64,000 bases of DNA from CALGLS01 sp965222105 (GTDB lineage: Bacteria; Bacteroidota; Bacteroidia; Chitinophagales; Saprospiraceae): the NCBI GenBank assembly GCA_965222105.1, contig CBDCTQ010000059.1:94071-158070 (forward strand). Reading direction: 5' to 3'. Both the position numbers and the translations under genes were made by a program. Below, piece by piece: positions 44,547 to 53,448 of this stretch; the first letter of the stretch is position 1; each line of letters opens with the position of its first letter. The notes below the pieces were generated by a model. That model saw nothing but the letters and a program-made list of their open reading frames with translations. It was not told where the DNA came from and did no database searches.

Positions 44547-47178
44547 CCGATTCGGGGCGCCGGGTTGGTTGCGTTGCCGTGTTGTGTTGGTCGTGGTTCT
44601 GATGGGCACGATGGGTTGTTGCTTTGCGCAAAATATTACCCTCAACGAGCCGGATGTCCCTGTGGAAAACCTGCTGGGGAAAATAACCGAACAATGCGGG
44701 CTGTATTTTTCGTACAGCCCGCGGATCGTCGACCCCCAACAGCGGCTTTCCTTTGCGGTAAACAACGCCTCGCTCACCACTACCCTGGACCTGCTAACCG
44801 AAAAGCTCAATATTGGGTACACCTTGTTGGACAATCAGATCGTACTCCACCAACGCCAGCTCAGCCAACGCGAAAAACGGAAGCTGGAACCAACACTGTA
44901 TTCCATAAGCGGTTACATCAACGATGCCACCTCGGGCGAAACGCTGATCGGTGCCACCGTCTCGGTAGAGGGAACCTCCAAAGGTGCCAGCACCAATGCC
45001 TTTGGGTTTTACAGTTTGCAACTGCCGGCAGGCAAACACGCCCTTTTGTTTTCGTATGTCGGTTTTGAAGCCCAGCGGCTGATCGTCCAACTGGCGGCCA
45101 ACCAGAAAAAGAACGTCCCCCTTCAACCCACTACCCTCGAATTGCCCAAGGTGGTGATCCAGTCGTCTACACAGGAATTTCTCACCGGCAAATACACCGG
45201 CAATGCCCACCTGGCTCCCGGCGAACTGAGCAATATGCCCGAATTTGGAGGCGAGTCGGGCCTGATACGGGGGCTGCAAACGCGCCCAGGCATCAAAGCC
45301 CACAGCGACGGGTCTGCCTTTTTCTTTGTGCGGGGTGGCGCCAAAGACCAAAACCTGGTGCTGATAGACGATGCGCCGATCTACAACCCGGCTCACCTCT
45401 TTGGGTTCTACTCGGTGGTGGTACCCGATTTTGCGAAAAGCATAACCGTCCACAAAAGCAGCATTCCGGTGCATTTGAGCGACCGCTTGTCGTCAGTGGT
45501 TGACATCCGCACCAAAGATGGCAACCTCAACAAGACCGAATTCAGCGGGGCCTTCAATCCGGTGCTTCTGCGGGTGGCGGTGGAGGGGCCGGTAAAAAAG
45601 GGGAAGAGTTCATATTTTCTGGCCGTCCGCAATTCCAATCTCAACTGGCTGTTGCAAACCCAAGAGCCGAAAGCCGATATGCGCTTCAATGATTTCAACC
45701 TCAAATGGAATTTTAAATTTGGCCACCGCGACCGGTTGTATTACACCCTGTTTGTCGGCAACGACCGGCTGGCCAATAATAGTTTTGGAGCGCAGTTTAC
45801 CGGCGCGCAGTGGGGCAACCTGGCCACCACCATCCGGTGGAACCACCTGTATGGCACCAGCCTGTTTTCCAATACGACGGTGTATGCCGGTAGCTACAAC
45901 TATCAACTTTCCAATGCCAACAACGCCTGGAAATCGGGCATCGCCAAGGTGAGCCTGAAGACGGATTTTAACTGGTACCACCGCGGCGAAAACAAAACCC
46001 GGTTTGGCGGAGAGATCAGTGCCTTCACCTTCAACCCCGGCACCGTGAGTGGAGAGGATTTTACGGAATTGCTTCCCAACCTGAAGGAGGGCTATTCCCG
46101 CCAGAGCGTATTGTATGCCAACCGGCTGCTGACCTGGCGGGATAGGTGGATGCTGGATGCGGGGCTGCGATTTACATTATGGCAAAACCTGGGCCCGTCG
46201 CGCCACGTTCTTTTTGACGAAAGTCATCAACCGGTAGACTCTGTCAAAGTGCCCAACGGAGAGATATACCAAACCTACTGGAACCTCGACCCGCGGGTGA
46301 GCCTGCAATACCGGTTTGATACCTCGGCTTTGCTTCAGCTCAACTACGGGATCTACCATCAGTACCTACAGCAGATATCCAATTCGGTATCGCCCTTTAC
46401 GGCGTTTGAAGTGTGGGTGCCCAGTGGTCCGAACATCCAGCCGCAGTCGGCCCATCAGGTGTCGCTGGGTTTTGTAAAGCGGTTGAAGGGCAACTCGCTG
46501 GAGCTAAACGCCGATCTGTACTACAAAAAAATGAGGAATCAGATAGACTATGTGGATCATGCAAACACCTTGTTGAATCCGCTGTTGGAAGGAGAACTTC
46601 GATTTGGTCAGATGGATGCCTACGGCGTAGAACTATTGTTGAAAAAACCTATCGGCCGACTGACGGGATGGGTGAGCTATACCTGGTCGAGGGCCTTACG
46701 GCAAACCGATGCGGTGAATGAGGGGCGGGAATATCCGGCATTTCACGACCGGCCGCACGACCTGTCGTTGATGCTCAACTATCCTTTGCGGAAACGCATC
46801 CTGTTTTCGGCCTACTGGACCTGGTATACCGGCTCGGCCTTTTCGTCACCAACGGGGTTTTACACCTTCAACCACAGCACCATTCCGATTTACAGCGAAA
46901 AGCACAACGACCGACTTCCCAACTACAAGCGGTTGGACATTGCTTTCAAATTCATACTCAACAAAAGCCCGCAAAAGAAATACCGGCACAGCATCACCTT
47001 TTCGATTTACAACCTCTTGGCCAGCAAAAACATAGTGGCCGTCAACTTCAACAAATCGCTCAACCGCAATGGCAAGCCCGTGATCGAATCCAATGCCTTG
47101 TCCGACGCCCGGTTGGTAGCTACCCAGGCCGACCTGATCCGGTTTTTGCCTTCATTGACCTACAAGTTTAAATTATGA
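44506..47178 (+). CDS. TonB-dependent transducer with STN signalling and carboxypeptidase-like domain
   Basis: The 890-residue product has a signal sequence (about 22-43, ending FAQ), an STN/secretin-TonB N-terminal domain (about 44-120, TLNEPDVPVENLLGKITEQCGLYFSYSP), a carboxypeptidase-regulatory-like domain (about 130-215, ISGYINDATSGETLIGATVSVEGTS), a plug domain (LIRGLQTRPGIKAHSDGSAFFFVRGGAKDQNLVLIDDAPIYNPAH, about 250-295) and a long beta-barrel. The STN domain passes ligand binding to FecR. Its stop overlaps the DUF4249 start as ATGA. It is not a SusC with adjacent SusD; the partner is DUF4249. Confidence 0.92.
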   Translation: MAIRSFFQDHLAISRFGAPGWLRCRVVLVVVLMGTMGCCFAQNITLNEPDVPVENLLGKITEQCGLYFSYSPRIVDPQQRLSFAVNNASLTTTLDLLTEKLNIGYTLLDNQIVLHQRQLSQREKRKLEPTLYSISGYINDATSGETLIGATVSVEGTSKGASTNAFGFYSLQLPAGKHALLFSYVGFEAQRLIVQLAANQKKNVPLQPTTLELPKVVIQSSTQEFLTGKYTGNAHLAPGELSNMPEFGGESGLIRGLQTRPGIKAHSDGSAFFFVRGGAKDQNLVLIDDAPIYNPAHLFGFYSVVVPDFAKSITVHKSSIPVHLSDRLSSVVDIRTKDGNLNKTEFSGAFNPVLLRVAVEGPVKKGKSSYFLAVRNSNLNWLLQTQEPKADMRFNDFNLKWNFKFGHRDRLYYTLFVGNDRLANNSFGAQFTGAQWGNLATTIRWNHLYGTSLFSNTTVYAGSYNYQLSNANNAWKSGIAKVSLKTDFNWYHRGENKTRFGGEISAFTFNPGTVSGEDFTELLPNLKEGYSRQSVLYANRLLTWRDRWMLDAGLRFTLWQNLGPSRHVLFDESHQPVDSVKVPNGEIYQTYWNLDPRVSLQYRFDTSALLQLNYGIYHQYLQQISNSVSPFTAFEVWVPSGPNIQPQSAHQVSLGFVKRLKGNSLELNADLYYKKMRNQIDYVDHANTLLNPLLEGELRFGQMDAYGVELLLKKPIGRLTGWVSYTWSRALRQTDAVNEGREYPAFHDRPHDLSLMLNYPLRKRILFSAYWTWYTGSAFSSPTGFYTFNHSTIPIYSEKHNDRLPNYKRLDIAFKFILNKSPQKKYRHSITFSIYNLLASKNIVAVNFNKSLNRNGKPVIESNALSDARLVATQADLIRFLPSLTYKFKL

Positions 47179-47990
47179 TCCGTTCGTTCCTGTTTCGTTT
47201 TCTTGTGTTTGCACAAATGCTGGTCTTGTTTTCCTGCGAAGAGGCCACCGACTGGCCGCTCCAATCCGAAGGCAATGGCCAACTGGTAGTGGAAGCCATC
47301 ATCACCAATGAAGTGAAATACCAGGCGGTATGGCTGTCGCTTTCGTTCGACCATCTGAATGAAACGCCTCCGCCGGTGACCGATGCCGTGGTGTCGATCT
47401 CCAATGGACAGAACACCCTGTTCTTCACGCATCAGGATAGCCTGCCTGGGCTTTATCTGAGCAATCAGCCCGCTGGTGCCCAGATCAGTACCAACCACGT
47501 ATTGACCGTCGATTGGAATGGCCAAACCTATACGGCCGAGAGCCAGTCGGTGCCGGTGTTTTTGATACCGGAAATAGGGTTTCGGCCCCATGGCCAGACG
47601 GACAGCCTGCAATTGCGGGATGTGGGCAGCTTTTATTCGCCGCAGGAGCAAGCCATGTACGAAGTCGACATCGACTGGCGGCACCTTGTAGAGAGCGATT
47701 CGAGCCGCGCCAAGCTGTTTTACTACACGTTGACCACCCTCGACGTCAATGAATTGTTCCGGCCCGACCGGGTGCGGGTGCCGTTTCCGAAAGGGAGCAT
47801 TGTGATCGTGAAAAAGTACAGCCTCAACGACGATTTTGCAGCCTATGTCCGGGCCATACTTATGGAGACGGACTGGCAAGGGGGCGTGCTGGATGAGGCT
47901 TCGAGCAGCGTACCCACCAATATCAGCAACGGAGGACTGGGATTTTTCAGCACCTGTGCAGTGCGGGTGGATACGGTGGTGGCGGAGTGA
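47175..47990 (+). CDS. DUF4249 domain lipoprotein (partner of the TonB transducer)
   Basis: The 271-residue product has a lipoprotein signal (VLFSC, Cys at about residue 21) and the DUF4249 pattern: LVVEAIITNE, TDAVVSISNGQNTLFFTHQDSLPGLY, VLTVDWNGQTYTAESQSVP (about 35-135) and a C-terminal half with RADAFAAYVRAI-like features. DUF4249 lipoproteins sit in the outer membrane beside TonB-dependent receptors and probably capture ligand. It ends the ECF sigma/FecR/receptor/DUF4249 operon. Confidence 0.9.
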   Translation: MIRSFLFRFLVFAQMLVLFSCEEATDWPLQSEGNGQLVVEAIITNEVKYQAVWLSLSFDHLNETPPPVTDAVVSISNGQNTLFFTHQDSLPGLYLSNQPAGAQISTNHVLTVDWNGQTYTAESQSVPVFLIPEIGFRPHGQTDSLQLRDVGSFYSPQEQAMYEVDIDWRHLVESDSSRAKLFYYTLTTLDVNELFRPDRVRVPFPKGSIVIVKKYSLNDDFAAYVRAILMETDWQGGVLDEASSSVPTNISNGGLGFFSTCAVRVDTVVAE

Positions 47991-48097
47991 GGGCCGTTGA
48001 TTTTGGTGAAGGTGTTGACGGGGGAGGTTACTTTGATTCGATAGAGATATTTATAAGTGCCCCTCCACAACATAATTCCGATCCTCGCACGCCCCTT

Positions 48098-48361
48098 GTC
48101 TGAACTGGGATTAATGGGATGGGTAGCGTGCCCATGAAGGACTATCGCCTACATGGCTCGCCTGAAGGCATAGTGCACGTGCAGTGAATGGCGATAGTCC
48201 CCCGAATCGAGTTCGGGGCAGGCTTTCACTGGCGGCGTCCTTCTGGGGATGTATAGGATAAAACAGTAGTCGATGTGTAACGATCCCATAAATCTCAAAA
48301 ATCCCCAGAAGGACGTCACTACGTTATGCCTACTGGGCGCGCCAGCCATCCCAGTTCAGAC
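48098..48361. repeat. 264-bp imperfect palindromic element
   Basis: Perfect 14-bp outer inverted repeats are at 48098-48111 and 48348-48361. Internal pairs include 48235-48250 with 48301-48316 (15 of 16) and hairpins 48140-48149 with 48190-48199 and 48200-48206 with 48212-48218. A partial copy of the left half occurs at 52045-52167. This has the features of a non-autonomous (MITE- or REP-like) element. Confidence 0.7.
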
Positions 48362-48543
48362 GGTGTGGCTGGGCGCGCACCCCAGAGCATCGCGGCTGCT
48401 ATTACCATTGTGACGTTAGACCTCACCGTCACCAACAGCTGGTATGTGAAAATTAACTCCCCCCATCAATTAACTCTTCTAATCCTGTTATCAACAGGTA
48501 TCCGAACATTTTCCACAAATAAAATAGACATTATGAACAGAAA

Positions 48544-48672
48544 TTTTGTATGCAGCCTGAATGCCCTTTTTTGCCTACCCAACGTCACATCCTCGCCTTC
48601 GTAGCTAAGGCTACGAGGCTCCGGGTGTTCCTTGGTTAGACAAAAAATTGCTCTTCAGTTGCTATACAAAAA
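48544..48672. repeat. 129-bp imperfect palindrome
   Basis: The arms 48544-48607 and 48609-48672 are reverse complements with mismatches, centred on the GTAGCTAAGGCTAC hairpin at 48601-48614. The outer ends are TTTTGTAT and ATACAAAA. No open frame of credible length lies here. Confidence 0.65.
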
Positions 48673-48811
48673 ATCCATTCATAGTGTCTAATTATTTCTT
48701 CCCTCCAACTAAGGGTACCCATCAATCCCGGTGTATTAAGGGTGAATTTGGTTCAATTTTAGTCGCAACTTAACGAACCCATTTTTAAACCACAAACATT
48801 ATTAATGTAAA

Positions 48812-48921
48812 GCTCAAAAATAACTTATCTTTTTAAGCTCTGCCAAATAATTCGCAAACCGTTCCCTATCGGTTACTTGTTTCCAAATTATTTGACAGAG
48901 AGCGACAAGTTATTTTCGAGC
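48812..48921 (+). repeat. 110-bp three-tier palindrome ahead of the 48941 gene
   Basis: Three nested arm pairs are visible: 48812-48826 with 48907-48921 (14 of 15), 48838-48852 with 48886-48900 (14 of 15) and 48857-48861 with 48870-48874 (perfect). It ends 19 bp before the ATG at 48941, so if transcribed it would fold into a large 5' leader hairpin. Confidence 0.7.
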
Positions 48922-48940
48922 GAGTCTAAACGAGAAAATC

Positions 48941-49792
48941 ATGAAAAATCTAAGTTTTGTATTAGCTGTTTTGTTTGCCCTTTCTATATTCCAATCCTGT
49001 GTAAAAGACGATGCTACCGATCCGACTACTGAGACGGCCCCCGATCTGCCACCGGTAGAGTCGTTCATCATGCCTTTCCAGGGCTTTGAAGATGCCGACA
49101 CCACCGGTATTTTGCCTCCGGGCGACGATGGAGGTGCCGAGATGCGCACGGTGACGTTCTTCAACTGGTTCTATGGCGCTACCAATGTGGTGGTGTGGAA
49201 TGGCATCCTGACCCTCAACCTGGCCATTCCGGTGGCGGCATTTTACGAATCGTTCAACCACCAGCCCAGCTACGAAGGCAACGGCACCTGGCTATGGGCA
49301 TACGACGTAACATCCAACGGCACCACCTATCAGGCCAAACTCTATGGCCATCTGCTGGCCGGCGGTACCAGCGTCGAGTGGGAGATGTACGTCTCTCAGG
49401 CAGGTGGATTCACCGATGTGCTCTGGTACTCCGGGACCACTTCCGACAACGGAGCCAACGCCACCTGGACACTTCAGCACCAACCCAATAACCCGCAACC
49501 CTTCATCAGCGCCGAATACGAAAAAGACGACGGCAATGGCGTGGAGTCGATCCGCTACACCAACATCATCCCCGGCAATGCAGGCAATGGCGGGTACATC
49601 GAGTTCCGCAAATCGTCTGACAATACTGTCGATCTCAACCGCGCCTACGACATCTACAAAGCAGAGACCGACAATCTGCTCGAAATACAATGGCACGACC
49701 CCAATAAAAATGGTCGCGTAAGAGATGAGGCCCATTTCAACGACACCGAATGGCATTGCTGGAATGAAGATCTGCAGGATATTGATTGCTGA
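48941..49792 (+). CDS. Putative lipoprotein of unknown function
   Basis: The 283-residue product has a lipoprotein signal (IFQSC, Cys at about residue 20), a linker, and a beta-rich domain (about 60-283) with several aromatic strands and Gly/Asn-rich loops. No known domain recognised. It has a strong downstream terminator and a large upstream palindrome, so it is a separate, possibly specially regulated, transcription unit. Confidence 0.7.
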   Translation: MKNLSFVLAVLFALSIFQSCVKDDATDPTTETAPDLPPVESFIMPFQGFEDADTTGILPPGDDGGAEMRTVTFFNWFYGATNVVVWNGILTLNLAIPVAAFYESFNHQPSYEGNGTWLWAYDVTSNGTTYQAKLYGHLLAGGTSVEWEMYVSQAGGFTDVLWYSGTTSDNGANATWTLQHQPNNPQPFISAEYEKDDGNGVESIRYTNIIPGNAGNGGYIEFRKSSDNTVDLNRAYDIYKAETDNLLEIQWHDPNKNGRVRDEAHFNDTEWHCWNEDLQDIDC

Positions 49793-49802
49793 GCCAGCAA
49801 TC

Positions 49803-49843
49803 ATGCGGAGTGGTAAGCGGGCGCTTACCGCTTCGCATTTTTT
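49803..49843 (+). terminator. Rho-independent terminator of the 48941 gene
   Basis: A long hairpin (49803-49837, stem about 15 bp with a small mismatch, loop GGGC) is followed by six T (49838-49843). A second, weaker hairpin-plus-T structure lies near 49862-49888. Confidence 0.85.
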
Positions 49844-50012
49844 ATAAGAATGACTTTTTTTTAATCTTCGCCGATTCCTGTTTTGGCGGGGATTTTTTAT
49901 TTACAAACTGAGGGCTTAAAAATGTAGGACGAGCACGAATTTGGTTCTGCTTGAAATCACTATCTTTCCGGGCAGTAAAGTAGAAAAATGAAAAACAAAC
50001 TTGAGAAAATAA

Positions 50013-50618
50013 GATGTTAAATTTGTTGAAAAGATAGAAGCCCAGAAACTGTCTCGGGAATTTTTCACATTTCAATTTGCAATTGAAGCAATTAGATTTA
50101 GTTTTCCTGACGAATGTGTAGACATTATTGAAGCCTTTTTGGCAATGCTAATTTTTGATGCCCTTACTGGAAACAACGACAGGCATTTCTACAATTGGGG
50201 AGTACTAAAAGATATTCGAGGTAAACGCAGACCTGTTTTTTCACCCATTTACGATTCGGCAAGAGGATTATTTTGGAATACTTCAGAAGCAAGAATTGAA
50301 AATTTATTCAAAAATGGAAATGAAGTCTTGAAAAGCCAATTTGAATCATTCCTGAATAAATACACCATTAACTCTCAACCAAAAATCGGTTGGGAAGGCT
50401 ACAAAAAAATCAACCACTATGAACTCATGTCGTTGATTTATAATGACTATCCAACATATCGTGGCATCTTTAATACCATGTGTAATAATAAATCTTTGCA
50501 GAATGTTTTGAATATGTTAAAAAGTGAATTTAATGACATTTTTTCGCAAAAAAGGCTTATTTTAATAGAAGGATGCCTGAAAAAACGGTTTTCTGTGTTA
50601 ATCAAAATGTGTAGTTAA
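50013..50618 (+). pseudogene. Remnant of a HipA-like (HipT-type) kinase, N-terminal half lost
   Basis: The frame is open from just after a stop at 50010 to 50618. It contains the HipA-family kinase C-terminal lobe: DALTGNNDRHFYNWGVL (catalytic N-x-D-R-H) and FSPIYDSARGLFWN (metal-binding Asp), followed by a helical tail. The ATP-binding N-lobe is absent and there is no ATG before the conserved part; only ATG 50145 and TTG 50139 lie within it. It reads as a 5'-truncated toxin gene. The region is much more AT-rich than its surroundings. The HipA N-terminal-domain gene follows 8 bp later. Confidence 0.72.
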
Positions 50619-50625
50619 TCGAATT

Positions 50626-51030
50626 ATGATAAATAAAGCCAAAAGAATTGTTGGTTCTTTATGGAAATCTGAAGGACAAGAAGAAATTCAAACTCCCAAA
50701 GGATTAGCCGTAAAATTTGTACTCAGGTACAAAGAACTAACTATTGGCTTCCTTGAGTTAAAGGAAGGTGTCTGGACGTATCGATACAGCGATGAATTTA
50801 AACAGCAATATGACATTAAGCCACTAACGGATTTTCCGGATGTCAATAAATTATACGAAAGCAAAGAATTATTGCCTTTCTTCATGCAACGAATCCCCAG
50901 CCTGAGTCAACCAAAAGTTTTGGCGGTTATTAAAAAGGAGCGAATTGAGAAAAATAACGAAGTGGAATTGCTTAAACGATTTGGTGCATATTCAATCACA
51001 AATCCGTTCGAACTACAACCGCTATCCTAA
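50626..51030 (+). CDS. HipA N-terminal-domain protein (HipS-like)
   Basis: The 134-residue product matches the small HipA N-terminal subdomain (Couple_hipA, PF13657): RYKELTIGFLELKEGVWTYRYSDEF and KPLTDFPDVNKLYESKELLPFFMQRIPS (about 75-100). In the HipBST type of system this domain is a separate protein that can act as antitoxin. Here it follows the kinase remnant, the reverse of the usual B-S-T order, and no HipB-like DNA-binding gene is present. It overlaps the convergent lipid kinase gene by 4 bp at the 3' end. Confidence 0.7.
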   Translation: MINKAKRIVGSLWKSEGQEEIQTPKGLAVKFVLRYKELTIGFLELKEGVWTYRYSDEFKQQYDIKPLTDFPDVNKLYESKELLPFFMQRIPSLSQPKVLAVIKKERIEKNNEVELLKRFGAYSITNPFELQPLS

Positions 51031-52013
51031 AAATTATCCTCCTCCCCGTCAGGCACCAGCACCTTTAGCGCCTGCGGCAATACGCAACAAGTTACAGGCG
51101 TATGCCCCAAAAACTCTCCGTCGGCCTCCAGGAGGGTGGGGTTTTCTTCTTCCGATTTGATCTCTATTTTTTGTGTATGGTAGATGTTTACCTTTGGATG
51201 CCGGTGCAGGGTGCCGGCAAAGATGGAAGGGGTATACAACAGTACGTCCATTTTTTGAACGGGGCCGGCTACCGTTAGCGCCAGTTGGCCCGAGGTGGGG
51301 TCGGCATGGGGAACGAGCTGCATGCCACCACCAGAGTAGCGCCCTATGCCGATATTGATCGTGTAAAAATGGTCGGTGATTTTATGGAGGGCGGAGTTGG
51401 AGGCTTTTTTTTGGTCGCCGAACGAAACAGTCGCTTTACGCAAACGGTATTCAAACAGACAGCGGACCACCATCCACAGATAATACATTTTGGGAAACCA
51501 TACGCCCGATGAGGCTTCTTTTTTTCGGACCACGTAAGCATCGTAGGCCAGCCCGGCTACATTTGCGAAGTACCGCTCCACCGTTTCCCCTTCCTGTTGA
51601 TAGGTCAGCAACCCAACGTCGTGGTAGATGGCTTTTCCGCGGGCTATCCGGGGTATCCAATTTTTCCAACTGGCGGGGATGCCGTGGGTCTTGATCCAGT
51701 CGTTGCCGGTACCCACCGCCAACAAGGTGTACACAAGGTCGGTGGGCGGCAGGAGTTGTTGCTGCATGATGCCGTTGACGATTTCGTGGTTGGTGCCGTC
51801 GCCGCCCACACCCATTATTTGGCGAAAGCCCGATTCGATGCCCTGGCGCACTAGTTCGGAGGCGTGCATGGGGTGTTGGGTTTCTACCAGTTGGTAGTCG
51901 AACCGATGTTTTTGCAGGTGCCGTTCGATGGCTTTCTTTTTTTTGGCGGCCAGCCCATTGCCTGCTCTGGGATTGAGGATGACCCACCAGGGTTGCGAAT
52001 CGGGTGGTGGCAT
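51027..52013 (-). CDS. Diacylglycerol kinase family lipid kinase (YegS/BmrU-like)
   Basis: The 328-residue product has the DAGK catalytic pattern WWVILNPRAGNGLAAKKKKAIERHL (about 7-31), the GGDGT motif (MGVGGDGTNHEIVNG, about 67-81), and a C-terminal beta domain with DGEFLGHTPVTC. It phosphorylates a lipid such as diacylglycerol or undecaprenol/sphingoid base. The open frame runs to 52232, but ATG 52013 (MPPPDSQPWW) is the start; the extra upstream codons lie in a dispersed repeat. Confidence 0.9.
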   Translation of the reverse strand: MPPPDSQPWWVILNPRAGNGLAAKKKKAIERHLQKHRFDYQLVETQHPMHASELVRQGIESGFRQIMGVGGDGTNHEIVNGIMQQQLLPPTDLVYTLLAVGTGNDWIKTHGIPASWKNWIPRIARGKAIYHDVGLLTYQQEGETVERYFANVAGLAYDAYVVRKKEASSGVWFPKMYYLWMVVRCLFEYRLRKATVSFGDQKKASNSALHKITDHFYTINIGIGRYSGGGMQLVPHADPTSGQLALTVAGPVQKMDVLLYTPSIFAGTLHRHPKVNIYHTQKIEIKSEEENPTLLEADGEFLGHTPVTCCVLPQALKVLVPDGEEDNF

Positions 52014-52044
52014 TTGGTATTCGTTGTTTGTTGTTCGTTGTTTG

Positions 52045-52167
52045 GCGTGCCCATGCAGGACTACCGCCTGCACGGCGCGCTTGAAGCATGCAGTGAAGGC
52101 AGCGCCCTTCATTGGCAGAACGTAGTGGAGTCCCCCGAATCGAGTCCGGGGCAGGCTTTCACTGGCG
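52045..52167. repeat. Partial copy of the 48-kb palindromic element
   Basis: It shares GCGTGCCCATG, AGGACTA, and, near the end, CCCCCGAATCGAGT followed by CGGGGCAGGCTTTCACTGGCG with 48125-48235 in the same orientation. The outer inverted repeats are absent. It lies just upstream of the lipid kinase start. Confidence 0.7.
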
Positions 52168-52262
52168 AAGTACTTCACGGTTGTTTGTTTCCTCACGCAA
52201 GATCCTGCTACATTTGAATATTTTGATTTCAAACTGAAAGCTGCTGTTCTTTCCCAGCGGTT

Positions 52263-52376
52263 CTCAATTTGAAAATCAATATTTACGTTCTACACGGGGA
52301 ACTTCGCGGTAGAGGGGCATCAGCACATCAATAATTAGCAAATCAGCAAATTACTTAAATCTAAATTGAGAATTGC
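52263..52376. repeat. Second locus of the octamer VNTR element, reverse orientation
   Basis: On the minus strand the order GCAATTCT, a few AATTTGCT/GATTTGCT octamers (about three), GCTGATGCC, then TTTTCAAATTGAG matches the order at 42436-42680. Only the octamer copy number differs strongly (about 3 against 20). Confidence 0.6.
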
Positions 52377-52539
52377 TGGTTCTTTCCAATAATTTAAACG
52401 CAATTTGCTGATAATGAATGATGTGTAGGCCAATCAATGGTCATGAAAAGTAACATTTATTTTTTTGAGCCTTTCCAATGCGTCGTGCTTTGGTGCATTT
52501 TTCGGATATTTAGGCCCCGTATTACCCAGCCTACAAGAT

Positions 52540-53448
52540 ATGAATATTCTCCAACTGGAAAACGTCACCAAGTCGTACGACAAGCACCTCGCTGTAGACG
52601 ACGTCAGCTTCAACATCCCGAAAGGTTGCATCTTTGGGTTGCTGGGGCCCAATGGTGCCGGCAAAACTTCCCTGATCCGCATCATCACCACCATCACCCG
52701 CGCCGACTCGGGGCAGGTGTGGCTCGACGGCGAAAAACTCCATTCGGGCCACCCGGCGCAGATCGGATACATGCCCGAAGAAAGAGGACTTTACAAGAAA
52801 ATGAAGGTGGGAGAGCACCTGATGTACCTCGCCCAGTTGAAGGGCCTTTCGGCAAAAAAAGCCCGCCAGGAGATCAACGCCTGGTTCGACAAATTCGACA
52901 TCGCCGATTGGTGGTCCAAAAAAGTAGAAGAACTGTCGAAGGGGATGCAACAAAAGATCCAGTTCATCTCTACGATCATACACCAGCCCAAACTGCTGAT
53001 ACTCGACGAACCCTTTTCGGGCCTCGACCCGATCAACACCAACCTCATCAAAGATGAAATTTACGACCTTCGTCGCAACGGCACCAGCATCGTATTTTCG
53101 ACCCATCGAATGGAGCAGGTGGAAGAGATCTGTGAAAATATCGTACTCATTGATCGCGGTAAAAACGTACTGGAAGGAAAAGTGGTGGATATCAAAAACA
53201 GGTTTAAAGAAAACCGGTTCAGCGTGGTATATGAAGGGGAGTTGCCTCCCGACTTAAGGGAAAGATACGATGTAGTGGATCATTCCGCCGATAAGTTGTT
53301 GGTTCAGTTGGAAGCCGACCGGTCGTCGAACAAATTGCTGAACTACCTACTCGATCACGGCGTTTATATCCACGCCTTCAATGAGATACTTCCGGGACTA
53401 AACGAAATATTTATACGCCAAGTAAAAAACGGAGTTGCCAATGAATAA
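52540..53448 (+). CDS. ABC transporter ATP-binding protein (NatA-like)
   Basis: The 302-residue product has Walker A GPNGAGKTS (about 38-46), Q-loop and MPEERGLY, signature ELSKGMQQK (about 133-141), Walker B LLILDEPFSGLDP and the switch His in STHRMEQVE. The C-terminal extension fits the DrrA/NatA group. It starts at ATG 52540 (MNILQLENV), not the longer open frame at 52465. The permease starts 8 bp before its stop, so the pair is coupled. Confidence 0.95.
   Translation: MNILQLENVTKSYDKHLAVDDVSFNIPKGCIFGLLGPNGAGKTSLIRIITTITRADSGQVWLDGEKLHSGHPAQIGYMPEERGLYKKMKVGEHLMYLAQLKGLSAKKARQEINAWFDKFDIADWWSKKVEELSKGMQQKIQFISTIIHQPKLLILDEPFSGLDPINTNLIKDEIYDLRRNGTSIVFSTHRMEQVEEICENIVLIDRGKNVLEGKVVDIKNRFKENRFSVVYEGELPPDLRERYDVVDHSADKLLVQLEADRSSNKLLNYLLDHGVYIHAFNEILPGLNEIFIRQVKNGVANE

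Larger units (their letters stand above)
47991..48940. other. 950-bp gene-free region rich in palindromic elements
   Basis: No credible gene was found. It contains three palindromic structures at 48098-48361, 48544-48672 and 48812-48921, listed separately. A few short open frames are broken or lie inside the palindromes. The first 75 bases after the DUF4249 stop include a weak GGGGAGG / CCCCTCC pairing that could terminate transcription. Confidence 0.75.

Noticed and set aside
48326..48604. 92-residue plus-strand open frame
   Set aside because: It runs through the ends of two palindromic elements and has no domain pattern.
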